Positions 1-6,584 of a stretch of 6,584 bases of DNA are shown here, piece by piece. Origin of the DNA: Candidatus Hydrogenedentota bacterium (GTDB taxonomy: Bacteria > Hydrogenedentota > Hydrogenedentia > Hydrogenedentales > GCA-2746185); NCBI GenBank assembly GCA_030123645.1, contig JASJYE010000142.1, positions 1 to 6,584 on the forward strand, in the 5' to 3' direction. Made by a program: the position numbers and the translations under genes. Each line of letters begins with the position of its first letter. The stretch's first letter is position 1. The notes under the pieces were generated by a model, which searched no databases, was not told the origin of the DNA, and saw only the letters and a list, made by a program, of their open reading frames with translations.

Positions 1-2
1 TC

Positions 3-1193
<1,191 letters not shown>

Positions 1194-1274
1194 TCTCGTC
1201 TCCTTCGCTTCATCGGCGCCCTGCTTGACCGAAGTGTTGGTCTGTGCGATGCGCCGCTCGCGAATCTCCTCTCA

Positions 1275-3374
1275 TCAGCTAAACCGGTACGAACTTCCGG
1301 TCGCTTCCATAATTTCGTTTGCTACGCCGGGCGGAACCGGTTCGTAGCGTTCAAATTCCATGCTGAACGACGCCCGGCCCTGGGTCTTGGACCGGAGACT
1401 GTTGGCGTAGCCGAACATCTCGGCGAGCGGCACATAAGCCTGTATGTTCTGGGCCGAGCCCGTCGACTCCATCGCCTCGAGCCGCCCGCGCCGGCCGTTT
1501 ACATCGCCGACGACATCGCCCGTGTACTCTTGAGGGCACGTCACCTCCACCTTCATTACCGGCTCGAGCAGAACGGGGGACGCTTTCTTCGCGGCCTCCT
1601 TGACCGCCATCGATCCGGCGATCTCGAAGGCCATCTCAGACGAATCCACCTCGTGATAACTGCCTTCCAGCAGCGTGACCGCCACATCGACCATCGGATA
1701 GCCCGAAATCGGGCCTGTCTCCATTGCGCCTTGACATCCCTTTTTCACTGCCGGAATGTATTCACGCGGAATCGCGCCGCCTACTACCTTCGATTCAAAT
1801 GTAAAACCTGAGCCGGGCTCGCCCGGTTCAATCGTCAGTACGACGTGTCCATACTGGCCGCGGCCACCCGTCTGACGCACGAACTTCGATTCGGCTTCCG
1901 CGTGCTTGCGTACCGATTCCCGGTACGCCACCATCGGCTTGCCGATATTGGCATCCACGTTGAACTCGCGTTGCATGCGATCCACCAGGATTTCGAGGTG
2001 AAGTTCGCCCATCCCGGCAATAATTGTCTGTCCGGTCTCCTCATCCACGCGCACTGTAAAGGTCGGGTCCTCCTCGCTCAGCTTGTTGAGCGAATTGGAC
2101 AGCTTGTCCCGGTCGGCCTTGGACTTTGGCTCGATCGCGATGTGCACGACCGGTACTGGAAAGTCTACCGACATCAACTCGACCGGGTATTTCGGATCGC
2201 ATAAGGTATCGCCCGTCGTGGTCGTCTTCGCGCCGATGACCGCGCCGATATCGCCGGCGCGGAGTTCCTCGAGGTCCGTCCTGTCGTTCGCGTGCATCTC
2301 GAGCAAACGTCCAAGCCGCTCTTTCCTACCTGTACGGGCATTGAGCGTCTGATTCCCGGCCGATAGCACGCCACTGTAGACCCGAATGAAGGTCAGCTTT
2401 CCGACGTGGGGATCCGTCAGAATCTTGAACGCCAACGCCGCGAAGGGCTCGTCGTCGGATGGCTTCCGCGTCACCTCTTTCTCCTTACCGGGCAGATGCC
2501 CTACCACCGGCGGGAGATCCGTCGGGGCCGGCAGATAATCCACCACGGCGTCGAGCATGAGCCGCACGCCCTTGTTCTTGAGGGCCGTGCCCGCAATCAC
2601 CGGGATTAACTGGCCCGTCAACGTGGCACGACGAATCGCCGCCTTCAGATCCTCCGAGGAGATCTCCTCATCGTGGAGATACTTCTCCATCAGGACCTCG
2701 TCCACTTCCGCGGCGCCCTCAATCAGGTGCTGACGCGCCTCCTCGGCCTGTGCCTGCAACTTCTCGGGGATATCCTCCCGCAGGACCATCGTGTCGATGT
2801 CGTCGTCGTCGCCCTCCCACGTGATCTTCTCCATGGCCACGAGATCGATCAAGGCCCGAAAACTGACCTCCGCGCCGACGGGAAGCTGGATGGGCACGGC
2901 ATTCGCACCCAATTTTTCGCGGATGCTCGTGACCGCGCGGTCGAAGTCAGCACCCACGCGGTCCATCTTGTTGATGAAGGCGATCCGGGGGATGTTGTAC
3001 TTATCGGCCTGGCGCCACACGGTCTCGGATTGGGGCTGGACGCCTGCCACGGCGCAGAACACAGCCACGGCGCCGTCAAGCACTCGCAGGCTGCGCTCCA
3101 CCTCGGCGGTGAAATCCACGTGACCGGGCGTGTCAATGATATTGATCCGGTGGTGCTTCCACTCGCAGGCGGTCGCCGCAGAGGTGATGGTTATGCCGCG
3201 TTCCTGCTCCTGCTCCATGTAGTCCATGGTCGCGGCACCGTCATGGACCTCGCCCACGCGGTGCAATCGGCCGGAATAGTACAAGACGCGTTCGGTGACG
3301 GTGGTCTTGCCGGCATCAATGTGGGCCATGATCCCGATATTTCGGGTATTTTCAAGTGAATACTTACGCGCCAC
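1275..3374 (-). CDS. fusA: Elongation factor G (EF-G)
   Basis: EF-G is the GTPase that drives tRNA-mRNA translocation and, with RRF, ribosome recycling. From the chosen start the protein has 699 residues, the family's usual size. Visible motifs are P-loop AHIDAGKT (17-24), switch I RGITI (59-63), DTPGH (81-85), NKMD (135-138) and a G5-like GTALKNKG (262-269). Domain IV begins near RGQYGHV (505-511) and carries the tip-loop motif GSYHEVDSSE with His574, the equivalent of E. coli His583. Domain V holds TGDVVGDVNGRRG (618-630) and EMFGY...RSKTQGR. The start is GTG at 3372-3374, chosen because GGAGAG (3384-3389) sits nine bases upstream and the protein then begins VARKYSLENTRNIGI, as in other EF-Gs. 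The frame stays open for 46 more codons to a TTG at 3512, but that stretch is not EF-G-like and has no ribosome binding site. It reads as a canonical EF-G rather than a divergent paralogue. Confidence 0.97.
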   Translation of the reverse strand: MARKYSLENTRNIGIMAHIDAGKTTVTERVLYYSGRLHRVGEVHDGAATMDYMEQEQERGITITSAATACEWKHHRINIIDTPGHVDFTAEVERSLRVLDGAVAVFCAVAGVQPQSETVWRQADKYNIPRIAFINKMDRVGADFDRAVTSIREKLGANAVPIQLPVGAEVSFRALIDLVAMEKITWEGDDDDIDTMVLREDIPEKLQAQAEEARQHLIEGAAEVDEVLMEKYLHDEEISSEDLKAAIRRATLTGQLIPVIAGTALKNKGVRLMLDAVVDYLPAPTDLPPVVGHLPGKEKEVTRKPSDDEPFAALAFKILTDPHVGKLTFIRVYSGVLSAGNQTLNARTGRKERLGRLLEMHANDRTDLEELRAGDIGAVIGAKTTTTGDTLCDPKYPVELMSVDFPVPVVHIAIEPKSKADRDKLSNSLNKLSEEDPTFTVRVDEETGQTIIAGMGELHLEILVDRMQREFNVDANIGKPMVAYRESVRKHAEAESKFVRQTGGRGQYGHVVLTIEPGEPGSGFTFESKVVGGAIPREYIPAVKKGCQGAMETGPISGYPMVDVAVTLLEGSYHEVDSSEMAFEIAGSMAVKEAAKKASPVLLEPVMKVEVTCPQEYTGDVVGDVNGRRGRLEAMESTGSAQNIQAYVPLAEMFGYANSLRSKTQGRASFSMEFERYEPVPPGVANEIMEATGSSYRFS

Positions 3375-3433
3375 TGCTCTATGCTCTCCACTGCGCTTGT
3401 CGCAGGTTAAAACGAAATCGTCCGATCTTGGAT

Positions 3434-3464
3434 GCCGTCGAAACCACGGCGTCTCGATCGCCGT
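3434..3464 (-). promoter_or_regulatory. Competing hairpins in the fusA leader
   Basis: On the minus strand ACGGCG (3459-3464) can pair perfectly with CGCCGT (3446-3451) around a 7-base loop. The same middle arm, as GCCGT (3446-3450), can instead pair with ACGGC (3434-3438) around another 7-base loop. The two stems exclude each other, an arrangement typical of attenuators. It lies in the 242-base rpsG-fusA gap, about 60 bases before the fusA GTG. No T-run follows either stem, so control of translation or RNA processing is as likely as termination. I found no convincing promoter in this gap. Confidence 0.35.
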
Positions 3465-3616
3465 TCGCCGCGTAAGCCGCTCACTCCTGGGCCTACTGTT
3501 GACATGATTCAACTGTGGCCGACGAAGCAGGGCGCAAGACTATCTTGGCTCCGGAACGGACGAACGCCCGCTTTCGCCTTATCGAACTCAAACTCTCCAT
3601 GTATCGCTGATCTTCA

Positions 3617-4090
3617 CTAAAATCGGAAATGCGCAAAGGCCTTGTTCGCCTCGGCCATCCGGTGTGTGTCTTCCCGCCGCTTAATCGTCGAGCCCTGGCG
3701 GTTGAAGCAATCAATCATCTCGCCTGCCAGGCGCTCTTTCATGGTCTTTTCGCCGCGCTTGCGAGAAAACTCGATAATCCATCGAAACGCAAGGGCCTGG
3801 CGCGTCGAGGGCGCGATCTCCACCGGCACCTGATACGTTGCTCCGCCTACGCGCCGCGACTTCACCTGCAGCATCGGCTTCGCGTTGTCAATCGCCTTGT
3901 CGAAAACGGCGAGGGGATCCTCGCCGGGATTCCTCGATTTAATGATCTCCAGCGCGCCGTAAACAATCGACTCGGCGATACTCTTCTTCCCGTCCACCAT
4001 CACGGCGTTAATGAACTTGGTGAGCGTACGGCTACCGTATACCGGGTCCGGCAGCGTCGTTCGCTTCAGAATTTCACGTCGTCGTGCCAT
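3617..4090 (-). CDS. rpsG: 30S ribosomal protein S7
   Basis: S7 is a primary 16S rRNA-binding protein that nucleates assembly of the 30S head and lies near the E site. The 157-residue product matches the bacterial length. Family hallmarks are a basic N-terminus MARRRE, TLPDPVYGS (12-20), the FINAVMVDGKKS helix region (26-37), the beta-hairpin VGGATYQVPVEI (81-92), and the C-terminal segment KRREDTHRMAEANKAFAHFR (137-156). The start is the ATG at 4088-4090, 21 bases after the rpsL stop. The upstream signal is mediocre (AGGG four bases before the ATG, AGGT just ahead of it), so translational coupling to rpsL is plausible. The stop is TAG at 3617-3619. A 242-base gap then separates it from fusA, unusually wide for this operon. 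Confidence 0.98.
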   Translation of the reverse strand: MARRREILKRTTLPDPVYGSRTLTKFINAVMVDGKKSIAESIVYGALEIIKSRNPGEDPLAVFDKAIDNAKPMLQVKSRRVGGATYQVPVEIAPSTRQALAFRWIIEFSRKRGEKTMKERLAGEMIDCFNRQGSTIKRREDTHRMAEANKAFAHFRF

Positions 4091-4111
4091 TATGCCCTAC
4101 CTATGTCCCAG

Positions 4112-4531
4112 TTACTTCGGCTTTTTCACGCCGTATTTCGAGCGGCTAACCCAACGGCCCGCGTGCACCGGCTTGCCGCCTTCTTCGGTCCGCGACGCCG
4201 TTCCGCCCATGTCGCCTTGAGCATCCAGCACACCGCGAATCAAGTGATATTTCACGCCGGGAAGATCTTTCACGCGGCCGCCGCGGATCATCACCTGCGA
4301 GTGCTCTTGCAGATTATGACCAATGCCCGGAATATAGGTTGTCACCTCCATCCCGTTCTTCAGCCGGACACGCGCCACTTTGCGCAGTGCCGAATTGGGC
4401 TTCTTAGGCGTCATCGTATAAACGCGTGTGCATGTACCAGAGGCCTGAGGACAATTTTTCAGCGCGGGAGACTTCGTCTTGCTCTTCTTCATCTTGCGGC
4501 AGTTGCGCATCAACTGGTTTATTGTAGGCAC
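4112..4531 (-). CDS. rpsL: 30S ribosomal protein S12, with C-terminal-region insertion
   Basis: S12 lies at the decoding centre of the 30S subunit and governs accuracy; it is the classical streptomycin target. Conserved blocks are CPQASGTCTRVYT (27-39), TPKKPNSALRKV (41-52), GIGHNLQEHS (69-78) and RGGRVKDLPGV (83-93). Lys43 and Lys88 match the E. coli streptomycin-resistance positions (42 and 87 without Met) and are wild type. Asp89 matches the residue that RimO methylthiolates. The start is GTG at 4529-4531, with a strong GGAGGT (4537-4542) five bases upstream, giving V/M-PTINQL. The oddity is length: 139 residues against 124 in E. coli. The excess lies between LD (102-103) and RSKYG (130-134): 26 residues here against 10 in E. 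coli, rich in Gly with charged residues and one Trp. The reading frame and flanking motifs are intact on both sides, so a sequencing frameshift is unlikely. First gene of the str operon. Confidence 0.97.
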   Translation of the reverse strand: MPTINQLMRNCRKMKKSKTKSPALKNCPQASGTCTRVYTMTPKKPNSALRKVARVRLKNGMEVTTYIPGIGHNLQEHSQVMIRGGRVKDLPGVKYHLIRGVLDAQGDMGGTASRTEEGGKPVHAGRWVSRSKYGVKKPK

Positions 4532-4676
4532 ACTTTACCTCCGTTATACGCTGCCATTGCAGACACAACGCTGCCCCCTCGACGTAGTAAAATCTGGGGT
4601 TCGACACTAGAAACTACAAGCGGACCCGCCTAGCTCCCACCGCTCTGATAAGGCGAGAATAACGCCGGAGCAACAG
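4532..4676 (-). promoter_or_regulatory. 5' leader of rpsL with nested stems
   Basis: This is the untranslated stretch between the predicted transcription start and rpsL. GCTCC (4667-4671) can pair with GGAGC (4633-4637), and inside it GGCG (4663-4666) can pair with CGCC (4652-4655) across a 7-base loop. The two 5' arms are adjacent, so the stems could stack. A small CTGC/GCAG hairpin (4551-4562) sits just before the GGAGGT ribosome binding site. Such leaders often carry autoregulation by a ribosomal protein, but I recognise no known element here. Confidence 0.35.
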
Positions 4677-4682
4677 CGCTGA

Positions 4683-4711
4683 AGTCTAACAGAGGGAAAA
4701 CCTTAAGTCAA
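4683..4711 (-). promoter_or_regulatory. Predicted sigma70-type promoter of the str operon
   Basis: Reading the minus strand, TTGACT (4706-4711, five of six consensus bases) is followed after exactly 17 bases by TAGACT (4683-4688, four of six). The predicted transcription start is near 4676, giving a leader of about 145 bases before the rpsL GTG. The bases just after the -10 (TCAGCGC) are GC-rich, as in many growth-rate-controlled promoters. It is the best promoter match I found between the DUF1330 and rpsL genes. Prediction only. Confidence 0.6.
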
Positions 4712-4740
4712 GCAGGGCAATCAGTGAATCTGACCCATTC

Positions 4741-4782
4741 TGACGCCGACAGGGGCCGCCAAGGGGCCGGAATTGGCCGTCA
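4741..4782 (-). repeat. Imperfect inverted repeat between the DUF1330 and rpsL genes
   Basis: On the minus strand TGACG (4778-4782) runs straight into GCCAA (4773-4777). GCCAA can pair with TTGGC (4758-4762), and TGACG can pair with CGTCA (4741-4745), leaving a 12-base bulge on the 3' side. It lies after the DUF1330 stop and 30 bases before the -35 of the str promoter, so it could help end the upstream transcript. No T-run follows, so it is not a typical intrinsic terminator. The rest of 4783-4865 holds a short palindrome GCTGCGCAGC and an AT-rich patch, with nothing else I can assign. Confidence 0.3.
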
Positions 4783-4865
4783 CGACCTAAGTCTATATAA
4801 ATGAGTAGGTTAAGGTGGAAGCCGCCATCCGAATCGGCCCGGATCGCTGCGCAGCAGGGGAAGCG

Positions 4866-5159
4866 CTATCCCTCCGCCCCCTGGACCACCGTGAAAATCC
4901 CCGTGGACGCACCCGCACGAAGCGCCTTCGACTTTTCGTATTCGGGTGAATCGTACCACTGCTTCGCCCGGTCAACGTCGGGAAACTCCAACAGGACTAT
5001 CCGAGAGTACTCGAGGACCCCTTCCAAATCCACTTGCGCGCCGCCGCGCACCAGGAACCTCCCCCCGTACCTCTCGACGCTCGCCGGTGTCAGCTTCTTG
5101 TACGCCTCGTACTTCTCCGCATCGGTGACGTTCACTTGAATGATGACGTAAGCGGCCAT
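4866..5159 (-). CDS. DUF1330 family protein (dimeric alpha-beta barrel fold)
   Basis: This is a 97-residue cytoplasmic protein resembling the DUF1330 family, small proteins with a ferredoxin-like alpha+beta fold that usually form dimeric barrels. No general reaction is established for the family. The family pattern is visible: N-terminal strand AAYVIIQVNVTD, a helix with EKYEAYKKLTPASVERYGGRF (split at residues 15-35), a second strand with RGGAQVDLEG, the core strand RIVLLEFPDVDRAKQWYDSP (53-72), and a final helix and strand EYEKSKALRAGAS to TVVQG. The ATG at 5157-5159 has AGGAG (5168-5172) eight bases upstream and a TATAAT promoter just before that, which fixes the start. The gene appears to be its own transcription unit between the permease and the str operon. 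Family assignment is from recognised sequence pattern; the function is unknown. Confidence 0.88.
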   Translation of the reverse strand: MAAYVIIQVNVTDAEKYEAYKKLTPASVERYGGRFLVRGGAQVDLEGVLEYSRIVLLEFPDVDRAKQWYDSPEYEKSKALRAGASTGIFTVVQGAEG

Positions 5160-5182
5160 GCTCTCTGCTCCTGGCTCTGGTC

Positions 5183-5210
5183 ATTATAAACGAGGAAAGC
5201 ATCCTTGCAA
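5183..5210 (-). promoter_or_regulatory. Predicted sigma70-type promoter of the DUF1330 gene
   Basis: On the minus strand TTGCAA (5205-5210, four of six consensus bases) is followed after 16 bases by a perfect TATAAT (5183-5188). The start point would be near 5176, leaving a leader of about 17 bases that contains the AGGAG ribosome binding site. The position immediately before the gene supports the call and suggests the gene is transcribed independently of the permease. Confidence 0.6.
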
Positions 5211-5245
5211 AAGACGCACAATCCGAAGTGACGTATGCGCCGTCA
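5209..5245 (-). terminator. Possible weak intrinsic terminator of the permease gene
   Basis: Starting within the permease stop codon, GACGGCGCA (5236-5244) can pair with TGTGCGTC (5213-5220), giving eight pairs with one bulged G and one G-U wobble. The loop is 15 bases and is followed by only four T residues (5209-5212). An alternative shorter stem, TGACG (5241-5245) with CGTCA (5229-5233), uses the same 5' arm. The long loop and short T-run make this weak. Its T-run overlaps the -35 element of the next promoter. Confidence 0.3.
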
Positions 5246-6584
5246 TTTGAGGAATGCGTAGCGCGCGACGAGGGCAATCGCGATGAGGTACATAATTGGG
5301 TTTACTTCTTTCGCGCGGCCTGACAAGGTCTTGACCACGGCAAATGAAATGCATCCCATCGCCACGCCTTCGGTGATGCCGTAGCCGAAGACCATCATCA
5401 TGATGGTGAGAAAGGCGGGCAGGGCCTCGGTCACGTCTTGCCAGGCAACGTGCCGCAAGGGGCTGAGCATGAGCATGCCCACCACGATCATCGCGGGCGC
5501 CACCGCCGGATACATGGGGACGAGCGCGTTCTCGATTCCCAATGCTTCGTAGTACTCAGGCCCAACGTTCTGTCCCGCAAGGCGCACGAGAGGAAAAAGG
5601 ATCGGGGCCGCCAAGAAGCATAGCCCAGTAGTCACCGCTGCGAGTCCCGTGCGCGCACCCGCCGCGACGCCTGTCGAGCTTTCAATATACGTGGTCACGG
5701 TGGATGTGCCGAACAACGCGCCCGCGCAAGTCGCAGCGGCATCGGAAAAGAACGCGCGCGACGCTCTTGGCAAGGTGCCGCCCTCGGGAATGTATCCCGC
5801 CTGTTTCCCCACACCCACCAAGGTCCCGATGGTGTCGAAGAGATCCAGAAAGAAGAACAACGCAATCGCGACGAGCGCGTCATCCCACCGTTCGCCGAGT
5901 TCGGTAAACGCGAGGCTGAAGAAGGTCTCGCCCGAGAGCCCGGGCATGGTCTCGGGCCATTCCAGCACCCCTGCGGCGAAGTTGGCTCCCAGGCTGAACG
6001 CAATACCGATGAGGATCGCGCTGCGCACCCCGCGGGCCATTAATACGACGATAAGCAGGACGCCTGCAATGGTGATGAGCGGCGGCCCCGAATGCAGGTC
6101 GGACAAACGCACCATGGTCGCGGAATCCAACACAATGATCCCGCTCCACTGAAACCCGATGAAAGCGATGAACATCCCGATCGCAGGGCCGATCGAGTTC
6201 TTGAGACATTCGGGAAGGATATCCATCAGCCGTTCGCGCGCGCCGAATAGCGAGAGAAACAAAAAAAGCAGGCCCGCAATGAAGACCATGGCGAGACCCG
6301 CCTGCCACGAAAAACCCATCGTGCCGCAGACGGCAAAGGCGAAGAAGAAGTTCGCGCCCATGCCCGGCGCCAACGCGAAGGGGTATCGCGCGATGAAGCC
6401 CATCAAAAAACAACCGACCGCGGAAGCGAGGCACGTCGCCAACAGCGCCGAACCGAAGGGCATCCCCGCGATGGACATGATCGTCGGCTGCACGAACACG
6501 ATGTACGACATCGTCGCGAAGGTCGTCAGCCCGCCGATCACCTCGCGACGCACCGTCGACGCATTCTCTTCGATCTCAAAAAAT
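5243..6584 (-). CDS. AzgA/PbuG-type NCS2 purine permease (guanine/hypoxanthine/adenine), 5' end outside window
   Basis: Predicted inner-membrane nucleobase:cation symporter of the NCS2 AzgA-like branch, whose studied members take up guanine, hypoxanthine or adenine. At least 446 residues are visible, close to family length. The frame is open to the window edge, and the first visible residues, FFEIEENASTVRREVIGGLT, match the usual N-terminus. The true start therefore lies a few codons beyond 6584, and the in-frame GTG at 6553 is probably internal. Motifs (numbered from the first visible residue) are APGMGANFFFAF (72-83), FFFLDLFDTIGTLVGVG (243-259) and GTSTVTTYIESSTGVAAGAR (292-311), the signature regions of this branch. 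Hydrophobic segments span nearly the whole length, consistent with 12-14 membrane spans. The stop is TGA at 5243-5245. Substrate choice among purines cannot be told from the sequence alone. It probably belongs to a transcript separate from the DUF1330 gene, which has its own promoter. Confidence 0.93.
   Translation of the reverse strand, partial: FFEIEENASTVRREVIGGLTTFATMSYIVFVQPTIMSIAGMPFGSALLATCLASAVGCFLMGFIARYPFALAPGMGANFFFAFAVCGTMGFSWQAGLAMVFIAGLLFLFLSLFGARERLMDILPECLKNSIGPAIGMFIAFIGFQWSGIIVLDSATMVRLSDLHSGPPLITIAGVLLIVVLMARGVRSAILIGIAFSLGANFAAGVLEWPETMPGLSGETFFSLAFTELGERWDDALVAIALFFFLDLFDTIGTLVGVGKQAGYIPEGGTLPRASRAFFSDAAATCAGALFGTSTVTTYIESSTGVAAGARTGLAAVTTGLCFLAAPILFPLVRLAGQNVGPEYYEALGIENALVPMYPAVAPAMIVVGMLMLSPLRHVAWQDVTEALPAFLTIMMMVFGYGITEGVAMGCISFAVVKTLSGRAKEVNPIMYLIAIALVARYAFLK

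Noticed and set aside
3375..3512. 46-codon in-frame extension of fusA upstream to a TTG codon
   Set aside because: The added Arg-rich stretch is unlike any EF-G N-terminus, the TTG has no ribosome binding site, and the GTG at 3372-3374 has a well-placed GGAGAG.
3493..3600. 35-codon minus-strand ORF (MESLSSIRRKR...) in the rpsG-fusA gap
   Set aside because: No ribosome binding site before its ATG and no recognisable family; likely a chance open frame in GC-rich sequence.
4519..4557. 12-codon minus-strand upstream ORF (MAAYNGGKVCLQ) overlapping the rpsL start out of frame
   Set aside because: No ribosome binding site, and it contains the rpsL ribosome binding site itself; short ORFs like this are expected by chance.
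4590..4620. tRNA-like T-loop string GGTTCGA on the plus strand
   Set aside because: No complementary T-stem follows and no acceptor or anticodon arm can be built around it.
3629..4633. Plus-strand open frame of 334 codons opposite rpsG and rpsL
   Set aside because: Entirely antisense to certain ribosomal protein genes, with shadow-type composition and no known domain.
4783..4802. TATATA-rich patch as an additional -10 element
   Set aside because: No acceptable -35 hexamer at a suitable distance on the minus strand, and no gene on the plus strand that it could serve.

Overview
This window is ordinary bacterial chromosome, moderately GC-rich by eye. Six protein genes all lie on the minus strand, so transcription runs from high to low coordinates. 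The core is a str operon in the order rpsL (S12), rpsG (S7), fusA (EF-G), tuf (EF-Tu). Upstream of it are a small DUF1330 protein gene and an AzgA/PbuG-type purine permease that runs off the right edge. The proteins are clearly bacterial, but the phylum cannot be fixed from them. The separation of the str genes from any rpoBC-like gene and an insertion near the end of S12 hint at a lineage away from the best-studied phyla (inference only).

Layout in transcription order: the permease enters the window already in frame at 6584 and stops at 5243. A short gap follows, with a weak terminator-like hairpin and a good sigma70-type promoter (TTGCAA-16-TATAAT). The 97-residue DUF1330 gene lies at 4866-5159. 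Next is a 334-base non-coding stretch with an imperfect inverted repeat, a second sigma70-type promoter (TTGACT-17-TAGACT at 4683-4711) and a structured leader of about 145 bases. rpsL (4112-4531) follows, then after 21 bases rpsG (3617-4090). A long 242-base gap holds two mutually exclusive hairpins. fusA (1275-3374, GTG start) follows, then after 81 bases tuf (3-1193), which ends almost at the left edge.

The four str genes serve translation together: S12 and S7 are 30S subunit proteins, EF-Tu delivers aminoacyl-tRNA, and EF-G drives translocation. One promoter upstream of rpsL could serve all four. The permease and DUF1330 genes appear to be separate units with no evident link to translation. 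I see no mobile element, CRISPR array, tRNA or rRNA, and no sign of a novel multi-gene system. The points worth a second look are the S12 insertion, the competing hairpins before fusA, the rpsL leader and the gene context.
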